DNA of 64,000 nucleotides from Mycobacterium sp. KBS0706. Lineage in GTDB: Bacteria; Pseudomonadota; Alphaproteobacteria; DSM-16000; Inquilinaceae. Below are positions 7,678 through 16,767 of the stretch, one piece after another; the stretch's first letter is position 1; every line of letters starts with the position of its first letter. Under the pieces are notes generated by a model, which was not told the DNA's origin, ran no database searches, and saw only the letters and a list, made by a program, of their open reading frames with translations. The DNA lies in NCBI RefSeq assembly GCF_005938675.2, contig NZ_VCCH02000025.1, forward strand, positions 28,699-92,698, read 5' to 3'. The position numbers were made by a program, and so were the translations under genes.

Positions 7678-8922
7678 ATGAAGCGCTCGGTTTTGGGGGT
7701 CGTCGCGGTCCTCGGCATCGCCATTGGCGCCGTCGCATGGCAACGCTTCGGCAACGCGGATGCGATCGAGCGCAGCGGCAAGACCGCCGAGGCCGGCGCC
7801 AGCCAGTCCGGCGGCAAGAATGCCGGCCGGTCGATCCCGGTGGTCACCGCCGCGGTCGAGCAGAAACCGGTCGCCACCACCATCTCCGCCATCGGCACGG
7901 TCGAGCCGATCGCGACCGTCCTGGTCACCTCCCGCATCGACAGCCAGGTGATGCAGGTGCATGTCGCCGACGGCCAGACCGTCCAGGCCGGCGACCTGCT
8001 GTTCACCCTCGACGACAAACCGCCGAGGGCCGCCGTCGCCCTGGCCCAGGCCAACCTGGCCAAGGACCAGGCCGACCGCGACCAGACCGCGGCCGATGTC
8101 GAGCGCGACAAGCCGCTGGTCAAGACCGGCGCGGTCTCGCAGCAGGCCTATGACCTGGCGATGGCCGCCGCCAAGCGGACGGAGGCCGCCGTCGCCGCCG
8201 ACCAGGCCAATCTCGACCAGGCCCAGCTGACCCTGTCCTACACCCAGATCAAGGCGCCGATCACCGGCCGCCTCGGCGTCGTCTCGGTCACCGCCGGCAA
8301 CCTGGTCAAGGCCAACACCACCAACAGCAACGCCACCAGCGGCGCCGTCACCAGCCTGGTCACCATCACCGAGATGACGCCGATCCGGATCGCCTTCACC
8401 GTGCCGGAGCGGAACCTGGACGCTATCCGCGCGGCGGTGACCAGCCCGGCCCCGCCGGCGGTCGACGCCTTCGACAGCGACGGCCAGCGCCGCATCGCCA
8501 GCGGCAAGCTGAGCTTCATCGACAGCACCGTCGACACCAAGTCGGGAACGATCCCGCTGAAGGCGACCTTCGACAACGCCGCCTTCGCCCTGTGGCCGGG
8601 GCAGTTCGTCCGGGTGGCGCTGCAGCTCGGCACCCAGGACAACGCCATCACCGTGCCGACGGTGGCGCTGCAGGCCGGCCAGGACGGCGCCTTCGTCTTC
8701 GTGGCCAAGCCGGACGGCACCGCCGAGATGCGGCCGGTGACGGTGGCGCGCACGGTCGGCGACACCGCCGTGGTCGCCCAGGGCGTGAAGCCGGGCGAGA
8801 AGGTGGTGACCGAGGGCCAGTTGCGGCTGATGCAGGGCAGCCGCATCACCGAGAAGGCGGCCGGCACGGCCCCGGCGGCGCCGCGCGCGGATGGCGTCGC
8901 CTCCGCCGTCAGCCCGACCTGA
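7678..8922 (+). CDS. RND efflux periplasmic adaptor (membrane fusion protein)
   Basis: A 414-residue adaptor subunit of the MdtA/AcrA type. An N-terminal hydrophobic segment (VLGVVAVLGIAIGAVAW) anchors it in the inner membrane; no lipobox is seen. Typical parts follow: half of the lipoyl domain (VLVTSRIDSQVMQVHVADG), a coiled-coil hairpin rich in Ala and Gln, the second lipoyl half (TLSYTQIKAPITGRLG), and beta-barrel and proximal domains. It bridges the inner-membrane pump encoded next with an outer-membrane channel not found in this window. The start was placed at MKRSVLGV, since an upstream in-frame ATG at 7651 adds a poor leader. The pump gene follows after 22 bp. Confidence 0.9.
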   Translation: MKRSVLGVVAVLGIAIGAVAWQRFGNADAIERSGKTAEAGASQSGGKNAGRSIPVVTAAVEQKPVATTISAIGTVEPIATVLVTSRIDSQVMQVHVADGQTVQAGDLLFTLDDKPPRAAVALAQANLAKDQADRDQTAADVERDKPLVKTGAVSQQAYDLAMAAAKRTEAAVAADQANLDQAQLTLSYTQIKAPITGRLGVVSVTAGNLVKANTTNSNATSGAVTSLVTITEMTPIRIAFTVPERNLDAIRAAVTSPAPPAVDAFDSDGQRRIASGKLSFIDSTVDTKSGTIPLKATFDNAAFALWPGQFVRVALQLGTQDNAITVPTVALQAGQDGAFVFVAKPDGTAEMRPVTVARTVGDTAVVAQGVKPGEKVVTEGQLRLMQGSRITEKAAGTAPAAPRADGVASAVSPT

Positions 8923-8944
8923 TCCAGGCGCGGGAGACACGGCC

Positions 8945-11900
8945 ATGAACCTCTCGGAGCTCTGCATCCGCCGCCCGGTGATGACGACCCTGCTGACGGT
9001 CGCCATGGTCATGGCGGGCCTGTTCGCCTTCGGCCAGCTGCCGATTGCGGCGCTGCCCAACACCGACTTCCCGGTGATCAACGTCTCGGCCAGCCTGCCC
9101 GGCGCCAGCCCGGACACGATGGCGAGCTCGGTGGCGACGCCGCTGGAGAAGCAGTTCGAGACCATCGCCGGCATCCAGTCGATGTCCGCGACCTCGGTCC
9201 AGGGGTCGACCACGATCACCCTGGAATTCGACCTGAACCGCGACATCGACGCGGCCGCCGCCGACGTCCAGTCCGCCATCACCGCGGTGCAGCGCAAGCT
9301 GCCGCCGGAGATGACCTCGCCGCCGAGCTACCGCAAGGTCAACCCGGCCGACGCGCCGATCATGCTGCTGTCGGTCAGCAGCGACACGCTGCCCTTGTCG
9401 ACCCTGGACGCCTTCGCCGAGCAGGTGATCTCGCCCAGCCTGTCGACCCTGACCGGCGTGGCCCAGGTGTCGATCTACGGCAGCCAGAAATACGCCGTCC
9501 GCATCCAGATCGACCCCGACGCGCTGAACCACCGCGGCATCAGCGTCGACGACGTCCAGAAGGCGGTCGCCGCTGCCAACGTCAACACGCCGGTCGGCAC
9601 CCTGCAGGGCCCGCAGCAGCAGCTGATCCTGCAGGCCGACACCCAGATGTACGACGCCAAGGCCTTCGCCGATCTGATCGTGGCGTCGCCCAACGGCATG
9701 CCGGTGCGGCTGGGCGATATCGCGAAGGTGATCGATTCCGTCGAGAACGACCAGACCGCCAGCTGGTTCGACCAGAACCGGTCGATCGTGCTGGCGGTGC
9801 AGCGCCAGCCGGACGCCAACACCGTCGCCATCGTCGACGCGGTGAAGGACCTGCTGCCGAAGTTCAGCGCCGACATGCCGCCTTCGGTGAAGATCAACGT
9901 GCTGAACGACCGGTCGACCTCGATCCGCCAGGCGGTCACCGACGTGCAATTCACCCTGGGCCTGACCATCGCCCTGGTGGTGATGGTGATCTTCCTGTTC
10001 CTGCGCCGTGTGTCGGCCACCATCATCCCGACGATCACGGTGCCGATCTCGCTGGTCGCCACCATCGCCGGCATGTATCTGTGCGGCTTCTCGATCGACA
10101 ACATCTCGCTCCTGGGCCTGACGCTCTCGGTCGGCCTGGTGGTCGACGACGCGATCGTGATGCTGGAGAACATCGTCCGCTACATCGAGGAGGGCATGAA
10201 GCCCTTCGAGGCGGCGCTGAAGGGCAGCCGCGAGATCGGCTTCACCATCCTGTCGATCACCCTGTCGCTGGTCGCCGTGTTCATCCCGGTGCTGCTGATG
10301 GGCGGCGTGGTCGGCCGCATCTTCAACGAATTCGCGGTCGTCGTGACCATGTCGATCGCAGCCTCGGCCTTCGTCTCGCTGACGCTGACGCCGATGATGT
10401 GCTCGCGCTTCCTGCACGGCCATGACGAGGAGAAGCCGGAGGGCGCGATCGGCCGGACGCTGGAGCGCGGCTTCGACGCCATCCTCGGCTTTTATTCGCG
10501 GACGCTGGGCTGGTGCCTGGCACACCGGCCGGTGATGCTGCTGGTGTTCTTCGGCACCATCGCCGGCACCATGCTGCTGTTCCAGGCGATCCCGAAGGGC
10601 TTCTTCCCGACCGAGGATCTGAGCCAGCTGCAGGTCACCACCCAGGCGCGGCAGGACGTGTCCTTCGACGCCATGATCGGGCTGCAGAACCAGGTCCGCG
10701 ACGTGTTCCAGAAGTCGCCCTATGTCCAGGACGTGGTGTCGAGCGTCGGCACCAACGGCTATGGCGGCACGCTGAACTCCGGCCGGCTGTTCGTACAGTT
10801 GAAGCCGAAGGAGCAGCGCCCGCCGCTCGACACCGTGATCTCCGACCTGCGGCGCCAGCTGGCCCCGATCTCCGGCATCGACAGCTACATGGTGCCGGTG
10901 CAGAACCTGCGGGTCGGCGGCCGCACCTCCTCCGCCCAGTACCAGTTCGTAATGCAGGGCCTGAACCAGCAGGAGCTGTACGACTGGGCCGGCAAGATGA
11001 CGACCGCGATGCGCCGCTCGTCGGTGCTGCAGGACGTGGTCAGCGACCTGCAGTTGAACGCGCTGCAGGCGACGCTGAAGGTCGATCGCGACAAGGCGGC
11101 CCAGCTGGGCGTCACCAGCGACGCGCTGCGCTCGACCCTCTATGGCGGCTTCGGCACCGAGCAGATCTCGACCATCTTCACCGCGGTCGACAGCTACGAG
11201 GTGATCCTCGAGCTCGACCCGGCCTTCCCGTGGTCGGCGGATTCGCTCGACAAGATCTATGTCCGCTCCTCCAACGGCGACCTGGTGCCGCTCGGCGCCT
11301 TCGCCACGGTGGAGCGCACGGCCGGGCCGCTATCGGTCAACCAGCAGGGGCAATTGCCGGCCGTCACCATCTCCTTCAACGTCGCCGGCGGCAAGTCGCT
11401 CAGCGACGCGACGGCGGAGATCGACCGGATCAAATCCGACATCAACCTGCCGGTGACCATCACCACCGCCTATGCCGGCAACGCCCAGGTGTTCCAGCAG
11501 TCGCTGCAGAACCAGGGGCTGCTGCTGCTCGGCGCGGTGCTGACGATCTACATCGTGCTCGGCATCCTCTACGAGAGCTTCACCCACCCGCTGGTGATCC
11601 TCTCCGGCCTGCCCTCGGCGGCGATCGGCGCGCTCGGCACGCTGATGCTGTTCCGCACCGACCTGTCGGTGATCGCGATCATCGGCGTGCTGATGCTGAT
11701 CGGCATCGTCAAGAAGAACGCGATCATGATGATCGACTTCGCCCTGAACGCGCAGCGCAGCGAGGGGCTGGCGGCGCGCGACGCGATCTACCGCGCCTGC
11801 ACGCTGCGCTTCCGGCCGATCATGATGACCACCATGGCGGCGCTGATGGGCGCCCTGCCGATCGCGGTCGGCCAGGGCGCGAGCGCCGAGCTGCGCCAGC

Positions 11901-12088
11901 CCCTGGGCCTCGCCGTGGTCGGCGGGCTCGTGGTGTCGCAGATGCTGACGCTCTACATCACCCCGGTGCTGTACCTCTATGTCGAGGACCTGACCCACGG
12001 CGCCCTGTCCTTCGGCCGCTGGGTCCGGCGCGGGGCCAAGGGTGCTGCGGTCGAAGGCGGCGCCGCAGGGCACGCCCCTGCTGAATAG
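8945..12088 (+). CDS. RND multidrug efflux pump, inner-membrane permease (HAE1/MdtB-like)
   Basis: A 1047-residue resistance-nodulation-division transporter of normal family length. It starts MNLSELCIRRPVMTTLL, a classic RND N-terminus leading into the first membrane helix, followed by a large periplasmic porter domain, helices 2-6 (GLTLSVGLVVDDAIVMLENIVR contains the proton-relay Asp pair in helix 4), a second porter domain, and helices 7-12 with the conserved Lys region (GIVKKNAIMMIDFAL). It exports drugs, dyes or other amphiphiles using proton motive force with the adaptor encoded upstream. The ATG at 8945 is preceded by GGGAGA. The substrate range is not predictable, and no regulator or outer-membrane factor is adjacent. 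Confidence 0.95.
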   Translation: MNLSELCIRRPVMTTLLTVAMVMAGLFAFGQLPIAALPNTDFPVINVSASLPGASPDTMASSVATPLEKQFETIAGIQSMSATSVQGSTTITLEFDLNRDIDAAAADVQSAITAVQRKLPPEMTSPPSYRKVNPADAPIMLLSVSSDTLPLSTLDAFAEQVISPSLSTLTGVAQVSIYGSQKYAVRIQIDPDALNHRGISVDDVQKAVAAANVNTPVGTLQGPQQQLILQADTQMYDAKAFADLIVASPNGMPVRLGDIAKVIDSVENDQTASWFDQNRSIVLAVQRQPDANTVAIVDAVKDLLPKFSADMPPSVKINVLNDRSTSIRQAVTDVQFTLGLTIALVVMVIFLFLRRVSATIIPTITVPISLVATIAGMYLCGFSIDNISLLGLTLSVGLVVDDAIVMLENIVRYIEEGMKPFEAALKGSREIGFTILSITLSLVAVFIPVLLMGGVVGRIFNEFAVVVTMSIAASAFVSLTLTPMMCSRFLHGHDEEKPEGAIGRTLERGFDAILGFYSRTLGWCLAHRPVMLLVFFGTIAGTMLLFQAIPKGFFPTEDLSQLQVTTQARQDVSFDAMIGLQNQVRDVFQKSPYVQDVVSSVGTNGYGGTLNSGRLFVQLKPKEQRPPLDTVISDLRRQLAPISGIDSYMVPVQNLRVGGRTSSAQYQFVMQGLNQQELYDWAGKMTTAMRRSSVLQDVVSDLQLNALQATLKVDRDKAAQLGVTSDALRSTLYGGFGTEQISTIFTAVDSYEVILELDPAFPWSADSLDKIYVRSSNGDLVPLGAFATVERTAGPLSVNQQGQLPAVTISFNVAGGKSLSDATAEIDRIKSDINLPVTITTAYAGNAQVFQQSLQNQGLLLLGAVLTIYIVLGILYESFTHPLVILSGLPSAAIGALGTLMLFRTDLSVIAIIGVLMLIGIVKKNAIMMIDFALNAQRSEGLAARDAIYRACTLRFRPIMMTTMAALMGALPIAVGQGASAELRQPLGLAVVGGLVVSQMLTLYITPVLYLYVEDLTHGALSFGRWVRRGAKGAAVEGGAAGHAPAE

Positions 12089-12098
12089 AGAGCTGACC

Positions 12099-12292
12099 GC
12101 ATTGCCTCCCCGCTTGCGAGGCCGTTTCAGAAGTCCCAACACCGTCATTGCGACCCCGGCCTTGAGCCGGGGGAAGCAATCCATGCAGCAGCACGGGCGG
12201 CGCGATGGATTGCTTCGTCGGCTTCGCCTCCTTGCAATGACGGCGAGGAACGAGCGTTCTGAAAAGGTCTCGCCAGGCGGGAGAGGCAACGC
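12099..12292. repeat. Composite intergenic repeat: outer family C arms around a family B element
   Basis: Outer arms GCATTGCCTCCCCGC... (12099-12132) and ...GGCGGGAGAGGCAACGC (12257-12292) are imperfect inverted repeats that share TTTCAGAA at their inner edges. Between them lies an independent element (12142-12243). Two repeat types seem to be nested. The rest of 12089-12416 holds no gene I can support. Confidence 0.65.
12142..12243. repeat. Family B palindromic repeat (CCGTCATTG ... CAATGACGG)
   Basis: The ends CCGTCATTG and CAATGACGG are perfect inverted repeats, with inner parts AAGCAATCCATG and GATGGATTGCTT also complementary. The outline CGTCAT-...-GGATNGC-...-ATGACG is seen again at 13527-13587 and 40726-40809. 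Confidence 0.75.
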
Positions 12293-12416
12293 AAAAGCCC
12301 ACTGCGTTCTCATCGTTGCCGGAAGAATGCAGCCGCCAGCGGGCGGAGCGTGATGCCTGGCGCAGACAGCCGGCGGCGCACGGCACGGGTCGCCCGTGCC
12401 GGCGTCTCTCACCCAG

Positions 12417-13469
12417 TCATGCAGCCAGGCCCAGTCGTCGTCGGTCGCGCACTCGGCCCTTGCATCCGGCCGGATACGTGCCGGGCGGCGCCGTCGCAGG
12501 CGGACCGACACCTCCCTGCCCTCCTCCTGCAGCAGGCGGGGGAACCGGCCGGGGCGGTGCCATGGCGGCTTCGGGCGGGCCGGCATCGCCGGCCTCGGGC
12601 CGCTCCGGACCGGCGGCGGTCGTGCCGGAAGCGCCGTGCTGCCCCCCGGGCGGACCGGAGGTCCCGCGGACATCCCCGGCTGGGCGGCCCCTCGGACCGG
12701 CCTTGCCGGTCCCGGCTGGCCCGGCACCGCCGGGCCAGTGCGGCGGCAGGCCGAGGGCCCGGCACAGGCTGGCGATCAGCGCCTCGATCGGCAAGGCCCT
12801 GTCGGCGAGGTCGACATCGATGCGGTCGTCCTCGGTCAGCTTTTCCCAGAGATCGACGGTCAGCCGCTCCTTGGCGTCGGCGTCGGTGCCGGGGGACGCG
12901 GCGATGGCCTGGGCGACGCCCCGGGCGACGGCCTGGCGCCGGTCGTCCTTCTCATGCTGCCGGCTCTCCCGCCGCTGCTCGGCCTCGCGCCGCGCCTTCT
13001 CCTGCTGCTCGCGCAGCTTGATCTTCAATGCGACGGCGCGGCGGATGCCGAGGAACAGGCTGCTGAAATGAGTCTCCGCATCCCCGCCGCGGTCGAGATC
13101 GCCGGCATCGAGGGCGGCGACGCCCAGGGCCTGGAAGGCCGTGACCAGCGCCAGCGCGAGCTCCATCAGCTCGGACAGCATCGCGGCCTCGGCCGGCGAA
13201 GCGGCGGCGTCCTGCCGCTGCTTTCGCAGCTTGGCCTTGAGCGCGACGACGCGGCGGATGGCGAGAAAGAGGCTGCTGAAGCGGGCCTCGGCCTTGCCGG
13301 CACGGCCGAGATCGCCGGCCGCGAGGGCGGCGAGTCCCTGAGCCTGGAAGGTCCGGGCCATCTCCAGCGCGAGCTGCGTCAGCCCGGACAGCACCTCGAT
13401 CTCCCGGACGGCCGCATCCGCGGCCGGCGAAGCGGCGGAGGGAGTTTCTGCTGTGGCGGTATCGACCAT
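12417..13469 (-). CDS. Unknown protein with an internally duplicated helical domain
   Basis: I do not recognise a named family. From the ATG at 13469 (preceded by GAAGGG) the protein has 350 residues. Two similar segments of about 58 residues stand out, near 27-84 and 98-155; each holds FQAxGxAALxAGDL followed by FSSLFLxIRRxVALKxKLR. A charged, Arg/Glu-rich coiled-coil-like stretch (155-185) follows, then an acidic region (TVDLWEKLTEDDRIDVDL), then LCRALGLPPHWPGG, and a long Gly/Pro/Ala-rich tail of about 100 residues. There is no signal peptide. An in-frame ATG at 13496 would add nine residues but lacks a ribosome site. Confidence 0.7.
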   Translation of the reverse strand: MVDTATAETPSAASPAADAAVREIEVLSGLTQLALEMARTFQAQGLAALAAGDLGRAGKAEARFSSLFLAIRRVVALKAKLRKQRQDAAASPAEAAMLSELMELALALVTAFQALGVAALDAGDLDRGGDAETHFSSLFLGIRRAVALKIKLREQQEKARREAEQRRESRQHEKDDRRQAVARGVAQAIAASPGTDADAKERLTVDLWEKLTEDDRIDVDLADRALPIEALIASLCRALGLPPHWPGGAGPAGTGKAGPRGRPAGDVRGTSGPPGGQHGASGTTAAGPERPEAGDAGPPEAAMAPPRPVPPPAAGGGQGGVGPPATAPPGTYPAGCKGRVRDRRRLGLAA

Positions 13470-13526
13470 CCCTTCACTAGAACAAATAGGGAACAATTAG
13501 TCAAAGGAAATCGCATCCCATGGAAT

Positions 13527-13587
13527 CGTCATCGCAACGTCAGGGTTTTCGCTGGATGGCCACGCCCCTGCGGGGCTCGCCATGACG
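13527..13587. repeat. Family B palindromic repeat, short copy
   Basis: CGTCATCGC at the left pairs with the CATGACG end; the middle GCTGGATGGCCACGCCCCTGC matches the copy at 40726-40809, which has CTGGATCGCCACGCCCCTTC. It lies between two minus-strand genes. Confidence 0.65.
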
Positions 13588-13639
13588 TTCTTTTTCAGGG
13601 TGAGGCCCCTTTGTCGAGGCCGGGACCAGCCCTCACCCG

Positions 13640-13690
13640 GTCTCGCTGCGCGAGCCCGACCTCTCCCGCCAGGCGGGAGAGGCAACGCAA
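13640..13690. repeat. Family C repeat arm (CCCTCACCC ... CTCTCCCGC)
   Basis: CCCTCACCCGGTCTCGCTGC continues to GACCTCTCCCGCC and GGCGGGAGAGGCAACG. The same sequence occurs in the opposite direction at 34074-34128. Confidence 0.65.
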
Positions 13691-13708
13691 TAATCCTCGA
13701 CCGCGCTG

Positions 13709-15211
13709 CTACCGCCGCCGGAAGAAGGCCGGTCCCAGCGGACGCAGGCGAACGCCGTCGCGCAGGCGGGTGAAGGGCTGGGCGGCCGGGTCGGCCAGGT
13801 TCGGGCCCGGCGCCTCGACCACCAGCACCGCCTCGGCGATCGGCTCGAAATCGGCGCGGAAATGGACCGAGCTCTTCAGCGCCAGGATCGACTGCTCCGC
13901 CGGCTCGACCCCGAGATGGCGGAACATCGCCTGGTCGGCCGCCTGCTGCTTGCGGCTGCACACAGCGACGCGGACGCCGCCCGAATGGCGCAGCAGCGCC
14001 ATCGGTCCGAGCTGCATGCGGTTGCCGCCGTAGAACGGGCCGGTGCCGGTGAAGCGGCCGTCGCCCAACGCCTCCACCGTCCATTCCGCCCGCAGAGGCT
14101 GCTGGCCGCGATAGGCGGTGCCGGCACCGATGCCGCGGTCCAGCACTGCCCCGATGCCGGCGGCATGGGCGGCCTCGGCGGTCGCCGCATCGGCCAGCAG
14201 GCCCAGCACCGCGCCCTCGGCCCCGCCGCGGATCAGCGCCTCCAGCAGCACCACCCCGTCGGATTCGGCGCCGCCGCCGGGATTGTCCTGGGTGTCGGCC
14301 AGCACCACCGGCCGCCCCGCCCCGGCGGCCCGGCGCCGGGCCTCGGCCACCGCCGCGTCGGGCTGCAGCAGCACCGGCACGAAGTCCGGCTCGGCGGCGG
14401 CGATCGCCGCCGCCATCGCGTCCACCGCCGCTTCCAGCGCCGCGGGATCGGCGCCGTAGCCGACCAGGCTGGGCCCGCAATCGGCGAAATCCGCCGCCGG
14501 GAAGCCCATCGAGAAACCGAGCGAGACGTCGTGCCGGCGCTCCAGCTCGGCCATCAGCGCATAGAGGCGGCGCGCCGGGTCGCTGAGCGTGCACTGCGCC
14601 ACCAGCGACACCAGGAACTCCGCCTGCCGGAACGCCTTGCCGGGCCGCCAGCCGGACAGGATGCGGTCCAGCAGCGCCGCCGCCCGCGCCCCGGTTTCGG
14701 CCATGTCGACATGCGGATAGGTGCGGTAGGGCACCAGCAGGTCGGACATGTCGACCATCCGCCGGGTGACATTGGCGTGCAGGTCGAGGCTGGCCACGAC
14801 CGGGATGTCCGGCCCGGTCACGGCGCGGATGCGGGCCAGGATCTCGCCCTCCCCGTCCGGCACGCTCTCGGTGACCATGGCGCCGTGCAGGTCGAGATAG
14901 ACGGCGTCGACCGGCCCGGCAGCGCGCAGATCTTCGACCAGCATCGCCGTGATCCGTTCGAAAGCATCGTCGGTCACCGGCGCCGAGGGCGAGGCCGAGC
15001 ACCACAGGAGCGGCGCGATCTCGTGCCCCGCCGCCGCGGCGGCCGCGAGGAAGCCGCCGGCCGGCAGGTTGATCCCGGCCAGGGCCGGCGCCAGCGCCGC
15101 GCCGCGCGACAGGCCGGGCCAGCCATCCGCCATCTCGAACTGCGAGTAGCCGGCCTTCACCGAGGCGAAGCTGTTGGTCTCGTGCTGGAACCCGCCGACC
15201 GCGATCCGCAT
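13709..15211 (-). CDS. M81 family metallopeptidase (MlrC-like)
   Basis: A 500-residue protein of the microcystinase C (MlrC/DUF1485) family. It opens with MRIAVGGFQHETNSF, the family signature with the putative zinc-binding histidine, and contains VYLDLHGAMVTES and VVASLDLHANVT, whose Asp-His pairs are also conserved metal-ligand candidates. The C-terminal MlrC domain includes VLADTQDNPGGGAESDG. In cyanotoxin-degrading sphingomonads MlrC opens linear peptides; the many homologues in soil Alphaproteobacteria have unknown substrates, often small modified peptides. The gene stands alone, flanked by repeats on one side and a divergent secreted protein gene on the other. Confidence 0.88.
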   Translation of the reverse strand: MRIAVGGFQHETNSFASVKAGYSQFEMADGWPGLSRGAALAPALAGINLPAGGFLAAAAAAGHEIAPLLWCSASPSAPVTDDAFERITAMLVEDLRAAGPVDAVYLDLHGAMVTESVPDGEGEILARIRAVTGPDIPVVASLDLHANVTRRMVDMSDLLVPYRTYPHVDMAETGARAAALLDRILSGWRPGKAFRQAEFLVSLVAQCTLSDPARRLYALMAELERRHDVSLGFSMGFPAADFADCGPSLVGYGADPAALEAAVDAMAAAIAAAEPDFVPVLLQPDAAVAEARRRAAGAGRPVVLADTQDNPGGGAESDGVVLLEALIRGGAEGAVLGLLADAATAEAAHAAGIGAVLDRGIGAGTAYRGQQPLRAEWTVEALGDGRFTGTGPFYGGNRMQLGPMALLRHSGGVRVAVCSRKQQAADQAMFRHLGVEPAEQSILALKSSVHFRADFEPIAEAVLVVEAPGPNLADPAAQPFTRLRDGVRLRPLGPAFFRRR

Positions 15212-15339
15212 GTCCCTACTCCCCTCGATCCGTCACCGCACCGTCATCGCACAGCCGCGGCGGAGGGTCGAGCCGCGCGCGCCGCCGGGATGACGCTCCA
15301 GTCGTCGCGGCCTAGGATGGCCGCCCTATGGAGATTCGC

Positions 15340-16077
15340 ATGCGCCCCATCACTCTTCCGGCCATCCTGATCGCCGCCGCCCTGCTGCCCTCGCTCGCCG
15401 CGGCGCAGGAGACCTGCGACGTGGTCCCGACCCTGGGCGCCGCGGACAGCGCGCCGCAGCTGAAGGCCGTCGCCCCCGGCCAGAAGCGGGTGCATTTCAG
15501 CAAGGGGGCGTCCGGCGGACAAGGTTGCCCGAACGACAGCGCCGCCTGCCGGATGAAGGGCTATCTGGTCGCCAATGACCGCGTCGTCGTCACCGCCATC
15601 CAGGGTGCCTATGCCTGCGCCACCTTCACCGGCGGCGCGCCGAAATTCTCGTCCACCACCGGCCTGCTGCCGCTGAGCGCGCTGGCCGACACGCCGCAGG
15701 CGGCGGAGGGCGATTGGACCGGCGCCTGGCGCAGCGGCGACGAGCAGGAGATCGACATCAGGAAGGCGGCCGGCAACGCCATCGCGATCGAGGGCAATGC
15801 CACCTATGGCGGCGACGATCCGGAGCGGGTGGCGCGCGGCGCGATCAATGTCGGCCAGATCGGCGGCACGCTGACGCCGGACGGCGACACGGCCGCCTTC
15901 TCCGCCGGCGACGATGGCGAGGCCGCGCCCTACGACGCCAATCCCGGCGACGATTCCGTGTGCCGCGTCCGGCTGTGGCGGGTCGGCCCCTATCTGCTGG
16001 CGGCCGACAACCTGATGTGCGGCGGCATGAATGTCAGCTTCACCGGCGTCTACAGCCGGGGCAAGCCGGGCCAGTGA
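15340..16077 (+). CDS. Secreted protein of unknown function
   Basis: A 245-residue exported protein. It has a clear Sec signal peptide (MRPITLPAILIAAALLPSLAAAQ) and six or more cysteines in the mature part, which could form disulfides in the periplasm. The middle (HFSKGASGGQGCPNDSAACRMKGYLVANDRVVV) resembles SH3-like or lysozyme-inhibitor-type secreted modules, but this is a weak impression. The ATG at 15340 was chosen because GGAG lies six bases upstream; an ATG at 15328 would add four residues. It is divergent from the M81 peptidase and convergent with the cupin gene. Confidence 0.75.
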   Translation: MRPITLPAILIAAALLPSLAAAQETCDVVPTLGAADSAPQLKAVAPGQKRVHFSKGASGGQGCPNDSAACRMKGYLVANDRVVVTAIQGAYACATFTGGAPKFSSTTGLLPLSALADTPQAAEGDWTGAWRSGDEQEIDIRKAAGNAIAIEGNATYGGDDPERVARGAINVGQIGGTLTPDGDTAAFSAGDDGEAAPYDANPGDDSVCRVRLWRVGPYLLAADNLMCGGMNVSFTGVYSRGKPGQ

Positions 16078-16110
16078 CGGCAAGCGGCTGGTCGCAGCCG
16101 CCCCTGCCCT

Positions 16111-16590
16111 TCACGGATGCTTGTGGATCGGATCGACCCAGTAGACGGCCTCCGGCTTCTCCACCGGCTCGATGTCGAGATTGACCACCACCGCCTCGTT
16201 GTCGCTGCGCACCAGCACGCATTCCAGCGGCTCGTCGGTCGAGGCGTTGATCTCCTGGTGCGGCACATAGGGCGGCACGAAGATGAAGTCCCCCGCCCCC
16301 GCCTCGGCGACGTATTCCAGCTTCTCGCCCCAGCGCATCCGGGCCTTGCCGCGGACGACATAGATCACGCTCTCCAGCGGCCCATGGTGGTGCGCGCCGG
16401 TCTTGGCATCGGGATGGATGGTGACCGTGCCGGCCCAGATCTTCTGCGCCCCGACCCGGGCGGCGTTGATCGCCGCCTTGCGGTCCATGCCCGGCGTCTG
16501 GGCGGTGTTGGGGTCGAGATCGGTGCCGCGGATCACGCGCACCCCGTTCAGGCGCCAGTCTGGGGTCTCGTGATGGTGGTGGTCGGTCAT
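16111..16590 (-). CDS. Single-domain cupin protein
   Basis: A 159-residue cupin. The first metal-binding motif is seen in TGAHHHGPLESVIYVVRG (three His and a Glu) and the second in GDFIFVPPYVPHQEIN (the last His). Cupins of this size are dioxygenases, isomerases or ligand-binding proteins; the reaction cannot be told from sequence. The N-terminus MTDHHHHETPDW is itself histidine-rich and may bind metal. The start at 16590 is the most likely because an upstream in-frame extension shows no conserved sequence. It lies divergent from the phospholipase gene. Confidence 0.82.
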   Translation of the reverse strand: MTDHHHHETPDWRLNGVRVIRGTDLDPNTAQTPGMDRKAAINAARVGAQKIWAGTVTIHPDAKTGAHHHGPLESVIYVVRGKARMRWGEKLEYVAEAGAGDFIFVPPYVPHQEINASTDEPLECVLVRSDNEAVVVNLDIEPVEKPEAVYWVDPIHKHP

Positions 16591-16767
16591 GCTTCGGTCG
16601 GTCCGGAAGTTCCCGCGGCGTTCGACGCCAGACTGCGCCGCGACTGCGGCTGACGCAACCACGACGGATCCTTCCCGGCATTTCCGAAACCCGGTTTCAC
16701 CGGTCCGTCACGGTTCGCTGTTATAGGAGCGGCGTCCGATTCTTCCCGTTGCCATGAGACCCTGATC

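Noticed and set aside
9475..10173. Minus-strand frame opposite the RND pump
   Set aside because: Shadow of the pump gene with no independent start signal or motifs.
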